DNA of 39,128 bases from Pedobacter sp. (GCA_004295885.1 SEDG01000002.1:1-39128); one strand, 5' to 3'; numbered from the stretch's first letter, positions 25,533-34,058 are shown. Made by a program: numbers and translations. Notes: generated by a model from the letters alone, not told the origin.

Positions 25533-27359
25533 TTAATTTTCTAATTTATTCCACCATGTACGCTTCAGGATAAAGGCGATTATGGCTATGATGAGGATCG
25601 TAATGACCAATGGAAGCTTCATCCACAGGATAAAGTACATCGGTAAAAGCGTAAGGCACAATTGCGCCACGATGCCTAATGCAACATTAAACATATCTAG
25701 GGTAAACCGCTTGTTCGGCTCAAAATCCGGATCATCCAACATCACCTGTTCGTGTACCACCCCCCAGAAACCCCAGGGCTTAACCGTACGATAAAAGCTT
25801 TTCAAAATTTCCATATCAGTGGCAGGGGCGGTATAGGTACCCACCAAGCAACCTATGATTGAAATCAGGAACAACAAGGGGAAATAGTAAAGGAACTCTA
25901 TGCCCGTAAAGAAATGCGAGAAAACCAGGGCCCCGGCAATACCGGTTACCATTCCCCAGAAAAATCCATTGGCATTAAATCTCCACCAATACCATTTAAG
26001 CATGTTTGCAGCAATGTATCCACCATACAATCCTGACACGATCCACTGAAGGACGCTGTTTACGTCCTTGGCAAAGAAACCAAGGAAAACGCCAACGACC
26101 ACCACCACAAGTCCACTCAGGTAATTCATGGACATGATTTGCTTGGTGCTTGCATTGGGCTTGACGTACTTTAGGTATAAATCGTTCACGATATAGGCCT
26201 GAGCGGCATTTAGCGTACCAGAAAATGTCCCCATAAATGCTCCCATCAACCCAGTCAACACGATTCCCAATATACCCACCGGTAAAAAGCTATTGATCGC
26301 GGCAGGTAGGATTTTTTCAAAGTCAGTCCCCGTTGCCGAACTTAGGTCCAGTTGCTTGTAATATAAAAGGGCCAAGACAGTTAACCCTATAACCATCGTG
26401 TACCTAACGGGCAATAAGATGAGTGAAACAAAACCCGTCATCTTGGAAGCCTCTTTTGGGGACTTCGTAGAAAGCACCTTTTGCATGTCATAGTTCGGCG
26501 CTGGTCCTGCAAGGCTTGCAAATACGCCCTTAAACAGCATCATCATAAAGAACATCCCAAAAAGGCCATAGCCATCGTCGGCGATCTTCTTATTGGCATC
26601 GGCAACAAGGTTCGACCAGTCTAGATTTAGGTTCCAGCCAAAAAATGGATTGGCCCATCCCTCAGGCACGGAGATCGATCGGGTATGAAGGTGTGAAAAG
26701 GCAATAAAGCCAATGGCCACACAACCAATGGTCATGATGACGTACTTGATCACATCTCCCAGAACTATGCTGTGCATTCCTCCAAGGACTGAATAAAAAG
26801 TGGCAAAAAGGGTAAACAAGATCCCGTAGAAATGAGGCACATAACGAGCTGCCACATGAAAGGGAACATAAGGTTCCACATAGCTCCAGGGCACGAATAT
26901 CTCTACGAATTTACCTAGCCCAACGAAACCGTAAGCCAAGAAGCCCAGGCATCCAATCAAGGCGAATACCACGGTGATATTGTGGGAGGCCTTAACGCCG
27001 GTTCCCCTTAGCCCAAAACGGGTTGCCAGCCATTCGGCACCAGTATCTGCATTTGACCGTCTCAGCCATTTTGCCAAGAACATCATGTTAAACACCTGGT
27101 TAAAGACCGGCCATAGCCAAGGGATCCAAATGCTTTTGAAACCATATACAAAACAAAGCGATACCATCCACATCGTCCCACTGATGTCAAACATATCGGA
27201 CGCGTCACTTAAGCCGAGCATGTACCATGGTAGTTTTTTGCCACCCATCAGGTAACTTTCCTTGTTTTGCTTGGCCTTGTTGCGATAGTACCATCCTATT
27301 AACAGCATCATCAGCAGGTAGGCCACCAGAATAGAAATATCGAGTAAGTGTAGTTTCAT
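25533..27359 (-). CDS. sodium:solute symporter (SSS family), probable mannobiose/disaccharide transporter
   Basis: This 608-residue membrane protein has about 14 predicted hydrophobic segments and the SSS-family core (SYLMGGKKLPWYMLGLSDASDMFDISG near the N-terminus; GLMGAFMGTFSGTLNAAQAYIVNDLY in the middle). It belongs in the cytoplasmic membrane and would use the sodium gradient. A symporter of this kind sits beside the phosphorylase in the Bacteroides mannan cluster, so mannobiose or mannosylglucose uptake is the likely job. It is first in the operon with GH130; the leader from its -7 box to the start is long (115 nt). Confidence 0.85.
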   Translation of the reverse strand: MKLHLLDISILVAYLLMMLLIGWYYRNKAKQNKESYLMGGKKLPWYMLGLSDASDMFDISGTMWMVSLCFVYGFKSIWIPWLWPVFNQVFNMMFLAKWLRRSNADTGAEWLATRFGLRGTGVKASHNITVVFALIGCLGFLAYGFVGLGKFVEIFVPWSYVEPYVPFHVAARYVPHFYGILFTLFATFYSVLGGMHSIVLGDVIKYVIMTIGCVAIGFIAFSHLHTRSISVPEGWANPFFGWNLNLDWSNLVADANKKIADDGYGLFGMFFMMMLFKGVFASLAGPAPNYDMQKVLSTKSPKEASKMTGFVSLILLPVRYTMVIGLTVLALLYYKQLDLSSATGTDFEKILPAAINSFLPVGILGIVLTGLMGAFMGTFSGTLNAAQAYIVNDLYLKYVKPNASTKQIMSMNYLSGLVVVVVGVFLGFFAKDVNSVLQWIVSGLYGGYIAANMLKWYWWRFNANGFFWGMVTGIAGALVFSHFFTGIEFLYYFPLLFLISIIGCLVGTYTAPATDMEILKSFYRTVKPWGFWGVVHEQVMLDDPDFEPNKRFTLDMFNVALGIVAQLCLTLLPMYFILWMKLPLVITILIIAIIAFILKRTWWNKLEN

Positions 27360-27474
27360 ATGGTTATGGTAACATTTTTTGAATGGTTAACTTAAGGCAA
27401 GCGATGACCTTCACGATCATGATGCTTTCCATCTCGTCAATAATTTGTTTGGTTTGATCAAGTTTACAGATGCC

Positions 27475-27532
27475 CAAAAATATTGCCTAGGCAGCTTATC
27501 ATTTAATACTATTTTAACTAAAGATTGTACTA
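27475..27532 (-). promoter_or_regulatory. promoter of the symporter-GH130 operon with regulon element (site A)
   Basis: The element at 27532-27504 reads TAGTAC, N8, GTTAAAATA, GT, ATTA, matching the consensus throughout. Exactly 21 bp downstream is TATTTTTG (27482-27475), a perfect TAnnTTTG box. The start codon at 27359 is 115 bp beyond, the longest leader of the set. Confidence 0.8.
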
Positions 27533-27563
27533 ATAATCTATATTCGTCGACCTGGAGACAGCA

Positions 27564-29123
27564 CTATTTATAATAAAGTTGATCTAGGTACTGATAACGC
27601 CTTAAAAACCTTTCAGGCTCTTGCTTCATTCCACCACCTATCATCATCACCTTGGGGATACTGCTCTGAAAGCCCGACCAAGTAGGCAGGCCCTCGCCAT
27701 TGGGGTTTCCAGTCTTGACAAAATTGACAAAAAATCCCTGCATGATCCTCGATATCTCGTAATCTTCATCGGTATATGCAAATGTCTTGTCGCGCGCCAG
27801 GTTTCCCAGGCCATACGGTATGTCAGCAGAATGAGGTGCGCCCAACCCCTTCTTGTAACCGGCTTCCTTTCCAACGACCGGAGGTAAGGGTTGTTGGTAG
27901 AGGTAACGGTAAACCGGTTTTCCGTTAGTTTTCCCATGTAGGTCTATCCACTTCCAGGTACTGTAGCCCGCAAACCTATCTCCCGCCAGCTGCGTAGCCA
28001 CTAACGGCACGTCTTCATCCTTTGCTACCGGATAATGTTTCTTTATTTCTTCTGCGTTCTCTCCGTAAAGCCTTTTTATGGCAACATGGAAATTCTCCAC
28101 AGTGGGATCTGCATTTTCCAATACCAATTTATTGCTGACTTCTGCAGATGTCCAACCCGCCAGTAATGGTACGTCAGCTTGCTTGCCCATGGTATAGATA
28201 TTAATGGGAAGATCTGGCAGGAAATATCCATCAACTGTGATGGGGAAATAGGCCTTGGCCTCCGTTGAAATACGCAATAGTTCTACAGCATCCAGTTTTT
28301 TGAGGTCATGGATGCTATTAAAGCCCGCACTTTTCATGAATTTTTCACCGATTAGCTCAGCATCCTTAAGACTTGTCGGCGGGTTTCTATTTAAGATCGA
28401 CCCGCTTTGCCCGATGGCAGAACGGAACAATCCCTTGGAAAGCGGCGAGGCCATTTGTAGGCTGACCGAGGTTGATCCTGCTGATTGTCCAGCAATTGTT
28501 ACCTGTCCTGGATCTCCACCAAAGGCCAGGATATTTGCCCGTACCCATTTCAGCGCCGCATTTTGATCCAGCAGGCCATAGTTTCCGGAAGCATGGTGTA
28601 TCGACTCACCACTCAGTGCTGGATGTGAAAAGAAACCAAAAATCCCCATCCGGTAATTAATGGTTATCATGATGATATCTTTTCTAGCCATGCTTTCCCC
28701 GTCATATCTGGGTTCAGACCCATCCCCAGCGGTAAAGCCGCCACCATGAAAATAAACCAGTACCGGGAGTTTCACGTTGTCCTTCTGGATGGGGGTCCAG
28801 ATATTAAGGTACAGGCAATCCTCACTGAAACGCCCAGACCTAAAAACCATGTCATCATAGATCTTATTTTGCATGGCTCCGGCTCCGAAGGAAATGGCTT
28901 TTTTAATACCAGTCCATTTTTCCACTGGTTGCGGCTCTCGCCACCTCAATTCATTTACTGGAGGTTTGGCATAGGCAATGCCTTTAAATGTGCGAATACC
29001 ATTTTCAATGGCACCTTCCAAAGTTCCGGTTGTTGTTATTACCCTTGTGGCAGGATTCTGTGCCTTAACTTGATGGCTTACCATATTGATAAGCAAAACC
29101 ATAACGATTAAATACTTTTTCAT
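27564..29123 (-). CDS. type-B carboxylesterase, secreted
   Basis: This 519-residue protein starts at MKKYLIVMVL, 10 bp after the GH30 stop; an upstream ATG at 29144 would overlap that gene. The signal peptide ends VKAQ (residue 22). The carboxylesterase signature is clear: EDCLYLNIW (101-109), HGGG oxyanion motif (126-129) and GGDPGQVTIAGQSAGS with nucleophile Ser214. The length is normal for the family. Being second in the GH30 operon under site E, it probably removes ester decorations from imported oligosaccharides. It is the third esterase of the locus, of a fold subtype different from the other two. Confidence 0.85.
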   Translation of the reverse strand: MKKYLIVMVLLINMVSHQVKAQNPATRVITTTGTLEGAIENGIRTFKGIAYAKPPVNELRWREPQPVEKWTGIKKAISFGAGAMQNKIYDDMVFRSGRFSEDCLYLNIWTPIQKDNVKLPVLVYFHGGGFTAGDGSEPRYDGESMARKDIIMITINYRMGIFGFFSHPALSGESIHHASGNYGLLDQNAALKWVRANILAFGGDPGQVTIAGQSAGSTSVSLQMASPLSKGLFRSAIGQSGSILNRNPPTSLKDAELIGEKFMKSAGFNSIHDLKKLDAVELLRISTEAKAYFPITVDGYFLPDLPINIYTMGKQADVPLLAGWTSAEVSNKLVLENADPTVENFHVAIKRLYGENAEEIKKHYPVAKDEDVPLVATQLAGDRFAGYSTWKWIDLHGKTNGKPVYRYLYQQPLPPVVGKEAGYKKGLGAPHSADIPYGLGNLARDKTFAYTDEDYEISRIMQGFFVNFVKTGNPNGEGLPTWSGFQSSIPKVMMIGGGMKQEPERFLRRYQYLDQLYYK

Positions 29124-29133
29124 CTCGATTAAT

Positions 29134-30528
29134 TTACCAAACATAAGTTCCTACTGCTCCCGCGGATAAGCTGCCCACAAAGGCTTTACCCTTAAAATTT
29201 ACATTGAATTGTTGCTCTTGCTTATCTTTATTTGCCACGATCAACACGACCTTCCCGTCTGGGGTTGAAAAGGCAACCGAACCAAGGTTTGATTGCTGGG
29301 AGCTTTCGACCCTCAACGCACCAGGGGAAACGAATTTAGACGCATGGGCAATCACATAGTAAGCCGTGTTCCTAACTACGTTATCGCCATCAATGGTAAC
29401 AGCACCCTGGCAAATGGAACAACCACCATTATTGGTGTGGGGCTCATATTTAGAGTTTGCGGCTAGGTTCCATAAGATCACATTCCGGCTCCAGTTCCTG
29501 GTAGCCCCGATCAAGATCCGGTCCACCGGACCTGCAATGTTATACCCGTTCCTGCTTACGGCCATCATTTCCGTAAAATAAAGGGCCTTGTCGGGAAATG
29601 CATCGTGAACCTTGGAGAGTGCATCGGTTGTTCCCGTATATAGGTGAAAACCGGATCCATCAACATATTTGGCCGCTTCGGCATCAGCCAAGATGGACAT
29701 GGGGTACTCTGGAGCATCACAGTTATGATCATATAAGATAATCTTTGTCTTAATGTTATTAGACCGGAACTGTGGACCCAAGTGGTTCTTTATAAAGGCT
29801 AGCTGCTCCTTTGCGAACATCTGCATGCTGGGTGTGTTACCGTCGTTGAAGGTTTCATTTTGAATTGTTATTGCATCTATCTCAATACCATTCTTTTTCA
29901 TTTCCTGCACGTACTTGACAAAGTATGTTGCATAAACTCCATAATATTCTTCCTTTAACCTTCCTCCCTGGACGTTCCCGTTTGTCTTCATCCACGTAGG
30001 GGCAGACCAAGGGGAAGCCAAGATTTTTATGGAAGGGTTGATGGCCAGGATTTCCCTCATCATCGGGATTATGTCCTTCTTATCCTGATCAAGATCGAAC
30101 TTGTCCAATTTTACGTCTGTCTCCCCAGGCTGCAGGTCATTATATGAAAAGACATGGTCATTTAAGTCAGAGGCACCAATGCTTAGCCGTAGGTAGCTAA
30201 TGCCAACTGAGGTCTTGTCGCTACCGAAAAGTTCTTGCAGCAGCTTCGCCCGTTCGCCGGCGCTCATTGCTTGTAAATGCTGGGCGCTACCGCCGGTCAA
30301 GGCAAATCCAAATCCATCGATGGACTGATACTTTTTATCAATATTCACATCAATGTTTGCGAGGTTCTTATCAATCTCGGTCTTGAAACGCAGGGGTTTT
30401 TCCTGTAGGGCCAAGACTTGTGTTTGTTCCTGATTTGATAACCAAAGGGATGCCTCTTGTGAAAAAATGCTATTTAATAGGCAGCAGTTAAGAAAAACGG
30501 AGAGCACGAGGATTTTAGTGACGGTCAT
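29134..30528 (-). CDS. GH30 glycoside hydrolase
   Basis: This 464-residue secreted enzyme has a signal peptide ending SIFSQ (residue 24). The GH30 barrel begins YQSIDGFGFALTGGSA (67-82), a family hallmark. The acid/base is Glu225 in TIQNET and the nucleophile Glu320 in YFTEMM. A short C-terminal beta domain follows. Known activities include beta-glucosidase/glucosylceramidase, beta-1,6-glucanase and xylanases, depending on subfamily; the subfamily cannot be fixed here. Beta-glucosidic side activity on glucomannan fragments would suit the context. It heads an operon with the carboxylesterase. Confidence 0.85.
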   Translation of the reverse strand: MTVTKILVLSVFLNCCLLNSIFSQEASLWLSNQEQTQVLALQEKPLRFKTEIDKNLANIDVNIDKKYQSIDGFGFALTGGSAQHLQAMSAGERAKLLQELFGSDKTSVGISYLRLSIGASDLNDHVFSYNDLQPGETDVKLDKFDLDQDKKDIIPMMREILAINPSIKILASPWSAPTWMKTNGNVQGGRLKEEYYGVYATYFVKYVQEMKKNGIEIDAITIQNETFNDGNTPSMQMFAKEQLAFIKNHLGPQFRSNNIKTKIILYDHNCDAPEYPMSILADAEAAKYVDGSGFHLYTGTTDALSKVHDAFPDKALYFTEMMAVSRNGYNIAGPVDRILIGATRNWSRNVILWNLAANSKYEPHTNNGGCSICQGAVTIDGDNVVRNTAYYVIAHASKFVSPGALRVESSQQSNLGSVAFSTPDGKVVLIVANKDKQEQQFNVNFKGKAFVGSLSAGAVGTYVW

Positions 30529-30572
30529 ATCGTGATTTAAATTTGGTTAGCGGTATAGAATATTACTAGGGC

Positions 30573-30630
30573 CAAATTTATAAGCATTGTTGTTTTACGT
30601 GTAATGTTATTTTACCAACTTATGGTACTT
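30573..30630 (-). promoter_or_regulatory. promoter of the GH30 operon with regulon element (site E)
   Basis: The element at 30630-30602 reads AAGTAC, N8, GGTAAAATA, AC, ATTA (one change in the core). Twenty-one bp later is TAAATTTG (30580-30573), a perfect TAnnTTTG box, 44 bp before the start codon. Confidence 0.8.
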
Positions 30631-30710
30631 TTATAGAGAATAAGCAATTTTATCTCATTCCCATGATCAACCCGTGTGGAATCATCAGCAAATCCAAGCG
30701 CATAACCAAA

Positions 30711-30768
30711 AAACACCATTGTATGCAACAATAGTATTATAAATCCCTTTCATGCGGTTCTAACTTTA
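30711..30768 (+). promoter_or_regulatory. promoter of the lipoprotein GH26 gene with degenerate regulon element (site I)
   Basis: The downstream part at 30725-30739 (GCAACAATA, GT, ATTA) matches the shared element with two core changes; the upstream half is weak. At the same 21-bp spacing comes TAACTTTA (30761-30768), one base off TAnnTTTG. The start codon at 30795 follows after 26 bp. Site E points the opposite way 80 bp upstream. Confidence 0.6.
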
Positions 30769-30794
30769 AGGTATTCAAATAACCAAAGTAAATC

Positions 30795-31826
30795 ATGAAA
30801 AAAGAATTCTCACTAATTTTACTAATCGTATTTGCACTATTGATAATAGGATGCAAAAAGAAAGCCCTAGAGGAGGCCGAATTACCATATGACCCCATAA
30901 TTCCAGCGCCTGTCAAATTAACCTACAAGACCTTGGATTACCTGACCAGTATCTCTGGAAGCAAGACGATATCAGGTCAACAGGGACTGGCCTGGTGGCA
31001 ACCGATGAAGGATATCACTGGCAAATACCCCGGTCTTTTCGGGGAGGATTTTTCGTTTGCACCATTTTTTGGCGGCAAGGATTTGGCGGCGTCGAGGCAA
31101 CTATTATCTGAGGAGGTGAAAAAACGATGGAAGGAAGGTCAATTGATCGCATTGATGTGGCACCCATGTCCACCGACAATGGGCGAGCCCTGTGCATTCG
31201 AAGGAAACGTAAAAAGCAAGCTTACCGATGTCCAGTGGACAGAGCTAATAACGGATGGCACGCCGTTGAACAATGCCTGGAAGGCCCGAATGGATGCCAT
31301 TATTCCTGCCATGCAGGATATGAAAAACAATGGTGTTGAGATTTTATGGCGCCCGTTACACGAAATGAACCAGGCTGCATTCTGGTGGGGAGGCAGGCCT
31401 GGGCCGAATGGGTCAGCCAGGTTATACCAGATCACAAGGGACTATCTTGTCAAGGTTAAGGGAATGACCAACCTGATCTGGGTTTGGAACGTTCAGGATT
31501 TTGCGACATTGGCAAGCGACCTAAACACCTACGATCCGGGCAGTGACTATTACGATGTACTTTCATTAGATGTATACTGGAGCGATGGAACCGGACTGAC
31601 TGCTGCAAAATATAATGCAATGGTCGCCAAGGCCGGTAAAAAGCCTATAGGCATTGGTGAAAGCGATGTGCTTTATACCGCAGCGGATTTCACGAGTCAA
31701 CCTAAGTGGAGTTATTTCATGGGCTGGAGAGAGCTTACGCAGCAGAAAAACTCCAACCAGAGGATATCCGATATTTATAATGCAACAAATGTTGTTACGC
31801 TGGAAAGAATGCCCGGCTGGAAGTAG
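30795..31826 (+). CDS. GH26 beta-mannanase, lipoprotein
   Basis: This 343-residue GH26 enzyme has a lipoprotein signal (LLIIGC, Cys20, followed by KKK), so membrane anchoring and probably surface exposure are expected. The acid/base is Glu190 (PLHEMNQ) and the nucleophile Glu289 (PIGIGES). His123 (MWHPC) and FWWGGRPGP are shared with the periplasmic paralogue at 8077-9096. A surface enzyme would make the first cuts in the polymer before SusCD import. It is the only enzyme gene read alone on the plus strand at this end of the cargo. The paralogues are too diverged for a recent duplication. Confidence 0.88.
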   Translation: MKKEFSLILLIVFALLIIGCKKKALEEAELPYDPIIPAPVKLTYKTLDYLTSISGSKTISGQQGLAWWQPMKDITGKYPGLFGEDFSFAPFFGGKDLAASRQLLSEEVKKRWKEGQLIALMWHPCPPTMGEPCAFEGNVKSKLTDVQWTELITDGTPLNNAWKARMDAIIPAMQDMKNNGVEILWRPLHEMNQAAFWWGGRPGPNGSARLYQITRDYLVKVKGMTNLIWVWNVQDFATLASDLNTYDPGSDYYDVLSLDVYWSDGTGLTAAKYNAMVAKAGKKPIGIGESDVLYTAADFTSQPKWSYFMGWRELTQQKNSNQRISDIYNATNVVTLERMPGWK

Positions 31827-32240
31827 TACAATAGTCTTGCACATAAGTAGTGTTCGGGGTGGCAAATTTAACAACCACCCCAACCTTATGAACCTAAGAT
31901 CAATTTTTTTAAGTTTTAATTTAACTACAAAGCCAATCAAATCAATACCTCTTTGATTTAGAAACATAAGCTTTGGGTCATTATTTATGACCTTTGGCCA
32001 AAAAATGGCCAGACTAGGTCGCTTGGCAATTTGCCGACCAAGCGCAGGATCATACAAATTGAAACAAACATTTCATTTGTAAGCTGATAGAATCCATCAT
32101 GTGATGTTGGCCATGACAATCCGCCCAAAAATCTTCCAATACTGATTTATCCAATATTAATACAAGCTCCCCAAAAAGTTTGCACGTATAAATTTAATTT
32201 CGGGCGTGAAAGATTCCAGTCTTTTGGTAGGAGCTCACCT
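31827..32240. other. gene-free stretch with a hairpin cluster between cargo and mobility module
   Basis: No credible gene is visible. Inverted repeats are GGGGTGG/CCACCCC (31856-31862 with 31875-31881), a possible terminator for the GH26 gene; GGTCAT/ATGACC (31976-31981 with 31987-31992); GGCCA/TGGCC (31996-32000 with 32006-32010); and CGCTTGG/CCAAGCG (32020-32026 with 32038-32044). The last three are within 70 bp of each other. Confidence 0.5.
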
Positions 32241-32363
32241 GAATTCAATCCATTTTCAAGACAAGGCTTTGCGAACAAAAATACCTCGCGAGCAAGGCGA
32301 GCAGGGAAGATTTTTGTGATGCAAACCCGCAGGGCATGGCCTTGGCGGAAAATGGATTGTTCA
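32241..32363. repeat. long nested inverted repeat (about 120 nt), unidentified
   Basis: The pairing runs inward as TGAA/TTCA, CAATCCATTTT/AAAATGGATTG (32247-32257 with 32349-32359), CAAGGC/GCCTTG (32263-32268 with 32339-32344), TTTGC/GCAAA, CAAAAAT/ATTTTTG, and CTCGC/GCGAG near the tip. A side hairpin CCC-GCA-GGG sits in the right arm. No T-run follows on either strand, so it is not a simple terminator. It lies 84 bp beyond the relaxase stop. A dispersed repeat element or structured RNA is possible. Confidence 0.6.
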
Positions 32364-32446
32364 TAATTTTGCCTACTAAAAGGCTGGAAGGTTTGTGGCA
32401 AACCAATTATTGTTCCTGAACGATTCATCCGGCAGACCTAATACCA

Positions 32447-33334
32447 TTAAATACCCCTCTCTTGAGATTGCGCCCTTTTCTTCCTCACCACCATTGACCC
32501 TGTGTCATCATGATATTCTTCCTTTAGCAATATATCCAGGTATTCCGTCTGGTTTGCGGGGGCAGCGAAATCTCTTTCTTTTTTGGATTCATGTGAAGAT
32601 TGCATACGCTCCCTTTCAAGCTCCACCTTTTGTTCTACAGTCCCATTCTTCTGGACGTTGGCATAATGAAAGGTATCCTTCAATCCACGATCAAAGCCAA
32701 AATACTGGTCGAATAATTTTTCACCTGATTCCTTAAAAGCGACACGGTTGAACTGCCCAAGCTTCTTGGAATGCTCGAGATTCCTTCCCCTGGACTTGTT
32801 CATGGGGCTGAGCTTGATGGTATTGGTAATGTCTTTCCTGCTTACGATTATCTGAACATGCATCTGCTTGCCCGGCTTTGCTTCTCCTCTTTTCTTTGTG
32901 CGACTTTTTACCTCGGCATCTTTATGTGTATAGTACCGGTGGTTTTCTAGCTTACCGAACCACAAGAGGTCTTTTTCGCTTTCTATTCCGGGACGGTTGA
33001 AGTTCTTAGCATATTCATCCATCACCTTGATGCAAAATTCCTTTAGTCCCTCTCCCATTTCCTCCTCTCCAAATTCTTCGTTCAGGAAAGCGATTTCCTT
33101 CTGGCTCGGATTGATGTTGACCAAGAAGAATTTTGCATCATCCCTGCACAGCTTGGCAATATTATTATCCAGCGCGTGCTTTACCTTGTAAGACCTGATA
33201 TCATCATTCTCACCATTGAACCAGAATTCAGGGTCCTGGTCAAAAAGCCTGTTCTCCTTATCAAGGTAGTGCACCAATTGCCCACTGCTGCCCTTGTTGT
33301 TTCCCGTTTCGCTACCGGTAATGTTGATGAACAT
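32447..33334 (-). CDS. DUF5712/MobB-like relaxase (mobilisation protein)
   Basis: This 295-residue protein of the kind paired with BfmA/BtgA in Bacteroidota mobilisable elements would nick the transfer origin and lead the strand. Seen features are a conserved N-terminus (MFINITGSETGNNKGSSGQLVHYL), HRYYTH (132-137), and MHVQIIVSR (158-166), a hydrophobic strand carrying a histidine as in relaxase metal-binding motifs. The C-terminal third is highly charged. The start is 2 nt after the BfmA stop, so the two are translationally coupled. The relaxase call rests on family and context; motif III of classical relaxases is only partly recognisable. Confidence 0.75.
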   Translation of the reverse strand: MFINITGSETGNNKGSSGQLVHYLDKENRLFDQDPEFWFNGENDDIRSYKVKHALDNNIAKLCRDDAKFFLVNINPSQKEIAFLNEEFGEEEMGEGLKEFCIKVMDEYAKNFNRPGIESEKDLLWFGKLENHRYYTHKDAEVKSRTKKRGEAKPGKQMHVQIIVSRKDITNTIKLSPMNKSRGRNLEHSKKLGQFNRVAFKESGEKLFDQYFGFDRGLKDTFHYANVQKNGTVEQKVELERERMQSSHESKKERDFAAPANQTEYLDILLKEEYHDDTGSMVVRKKRAQSQERGI

Positions 33335-33336
33335 AT

Positions 33337-33912
33337 CTAGAGTATTTCTACCTGTCTCCTGGTTTCAGAAACCAGCTCCTCTTTTTCCTTTCCATTCAAA
33401 AACCCACCTATATTTTCACGTGACGTGATATAATTGTTCAATATATAGAGGAACCTTTGTTTGAGCTCAGCTTTTCCATCTTTTCTTGTGTGTAAACTTC
33501 TTAACTGATGATAGATATCTGTTAACTGCAGCATTTGTTTTTTATGTTCTTCCCTTTGCGCCTGATTGGCCTGCAGGACCTGCACATTTATTGCCTTTAG
33601 GATTTTCTCCTGTAGCTGGAGACCTTCATCTGTTTTCTCGTTGATCGGGAGCAGAAATATTTTTTCCTGTGCCTTCAAAAAACTGATCTGGTTTTGGCTG
33701 TGCTTTAGAATTGAATTTTTCAGCATATCATCATTTAGGTCTATTGGATCCTTTTTGGTTCGATAGAAATAATCCACCATTTGTTCAAGTACCAGCATTT
33801 TTGACCTGCCCAGCTTGATGGCAAGTTTCTGGAATTTCTCGTCTACGGCAATTGAGAAACGGATTGACTTCTCCGCTGGTTTACCCATTGTTTTATCTTC
33901 AGATATACTCAT
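33337..33912 (-). CDS. BfmA/BtgA-family mobilisation protein
   Basis: This 191-residue protein begins with a ribbon-helix-helix-like segment (KSIRFSIAVDEKFQKLAIKLGRSKMLVLEQMVDYF, about 15-50). Long charged helices that look like coiled coil follow. This is the accessory DNA-binding component of the relaxosome in Bacteroides elements such as cLV25. It lies immediately upstream of the relaxase gene. A 7-bp dyad (33903-33920) covers the start codon at 33912, suggesting self-repression; an alternative ATG at 33888 would be clear of it. Confidence 0.8.
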   Translation of the reverse strand: MSISEDKTMGKPAEKSIRFSIAVDEKFQKLAIKLGRSKMLVLEQMVDYFYRTKKDPIDLNDDMLKNSILKHSQNQISFLKAQEKIFLLPINEKTDEGLQLQEKILKAINVQVLQANQAQREEHKKQMLQLTDIYHQLRSLHTRKDGKAELKQRFLYILNNYITSRENIGGFLNGKEKEELVSETRRQVEIL

Positions 33913-33920
33913 AAGTATAT
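33903..33920. promoter_or_regulatory. dyad over the BfmA start codon, possible autoregulatory operator
   Basis: ATATACT (33903-33909) and AGTATAT (33914-33920) pair around CATA. The AGTATA/TATACT core recurs in the dyad at 33953-33975 of the candidate oriT, as expected if one protein binds both. Confidence 0.45.
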
Positions 33921-33952
33921 GGTTTTAATGTTTAGCGCTCTTTAAGAAAGGA

Positions 33953-34058
33953 GAAGTATACTCGGGGTATACTTCAAACCCCCAAAGCGCAGCGTGGGGC
34001 AAGCAAAGTAGGGCGCAGCCCAACTTCCGCTTGCTCCTTTTCTTTTAAGGGAAAAGGA
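33953..34058. other. candidate origin of transfer (oriT): cluster of four hairpins
   Basis: Upstream of the mobilisation operon lie four inverted repeats in a row. They are GAAGTATAC/GTATACTTC (33953-33961 with 33967-33975); CCCCA/TGGGG (33980-33984 with 33995-33999); a compound hairpin GCAAGC-AAGT-GGGC/GCCC-ACTT-GCTTGC (33999-34034); and TCCTTTTC/GAAAAGGA (34035-34042 with 34051-34058). The position directly before the relaxosome genes and the density of dyads are typical of transfer origins. The nick site cannot be placed. Confidence 0.65.

Noticed and set aside
31976..32044. Main origin of transfer
   Set aside because: Three hairpins are present, but they lie downstream of the relaxase and beyond the long palindrome. 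The cluster upstream of BfmA (33953-34058) is better placed.
31566..32057. 163-residue open frame antisense to the lipoprotein GH26 gene
   Set aside because: It mirrors the well-supported GH26 frame and has no features of its own.
32241..32363. Integron attC site
   Set aside because: Size and structure are similar, but the RYYYAAC/GTTRRRY boxes are not at the ends, and there is no integron integrase or cassette array.
32147..32428. 93-residue open frame (minus) across the long palindrome
   Set aside because: It is translated mostly from the nested inverted repeat, so its sequence is explained by the DNA structure; no start signal or family features.
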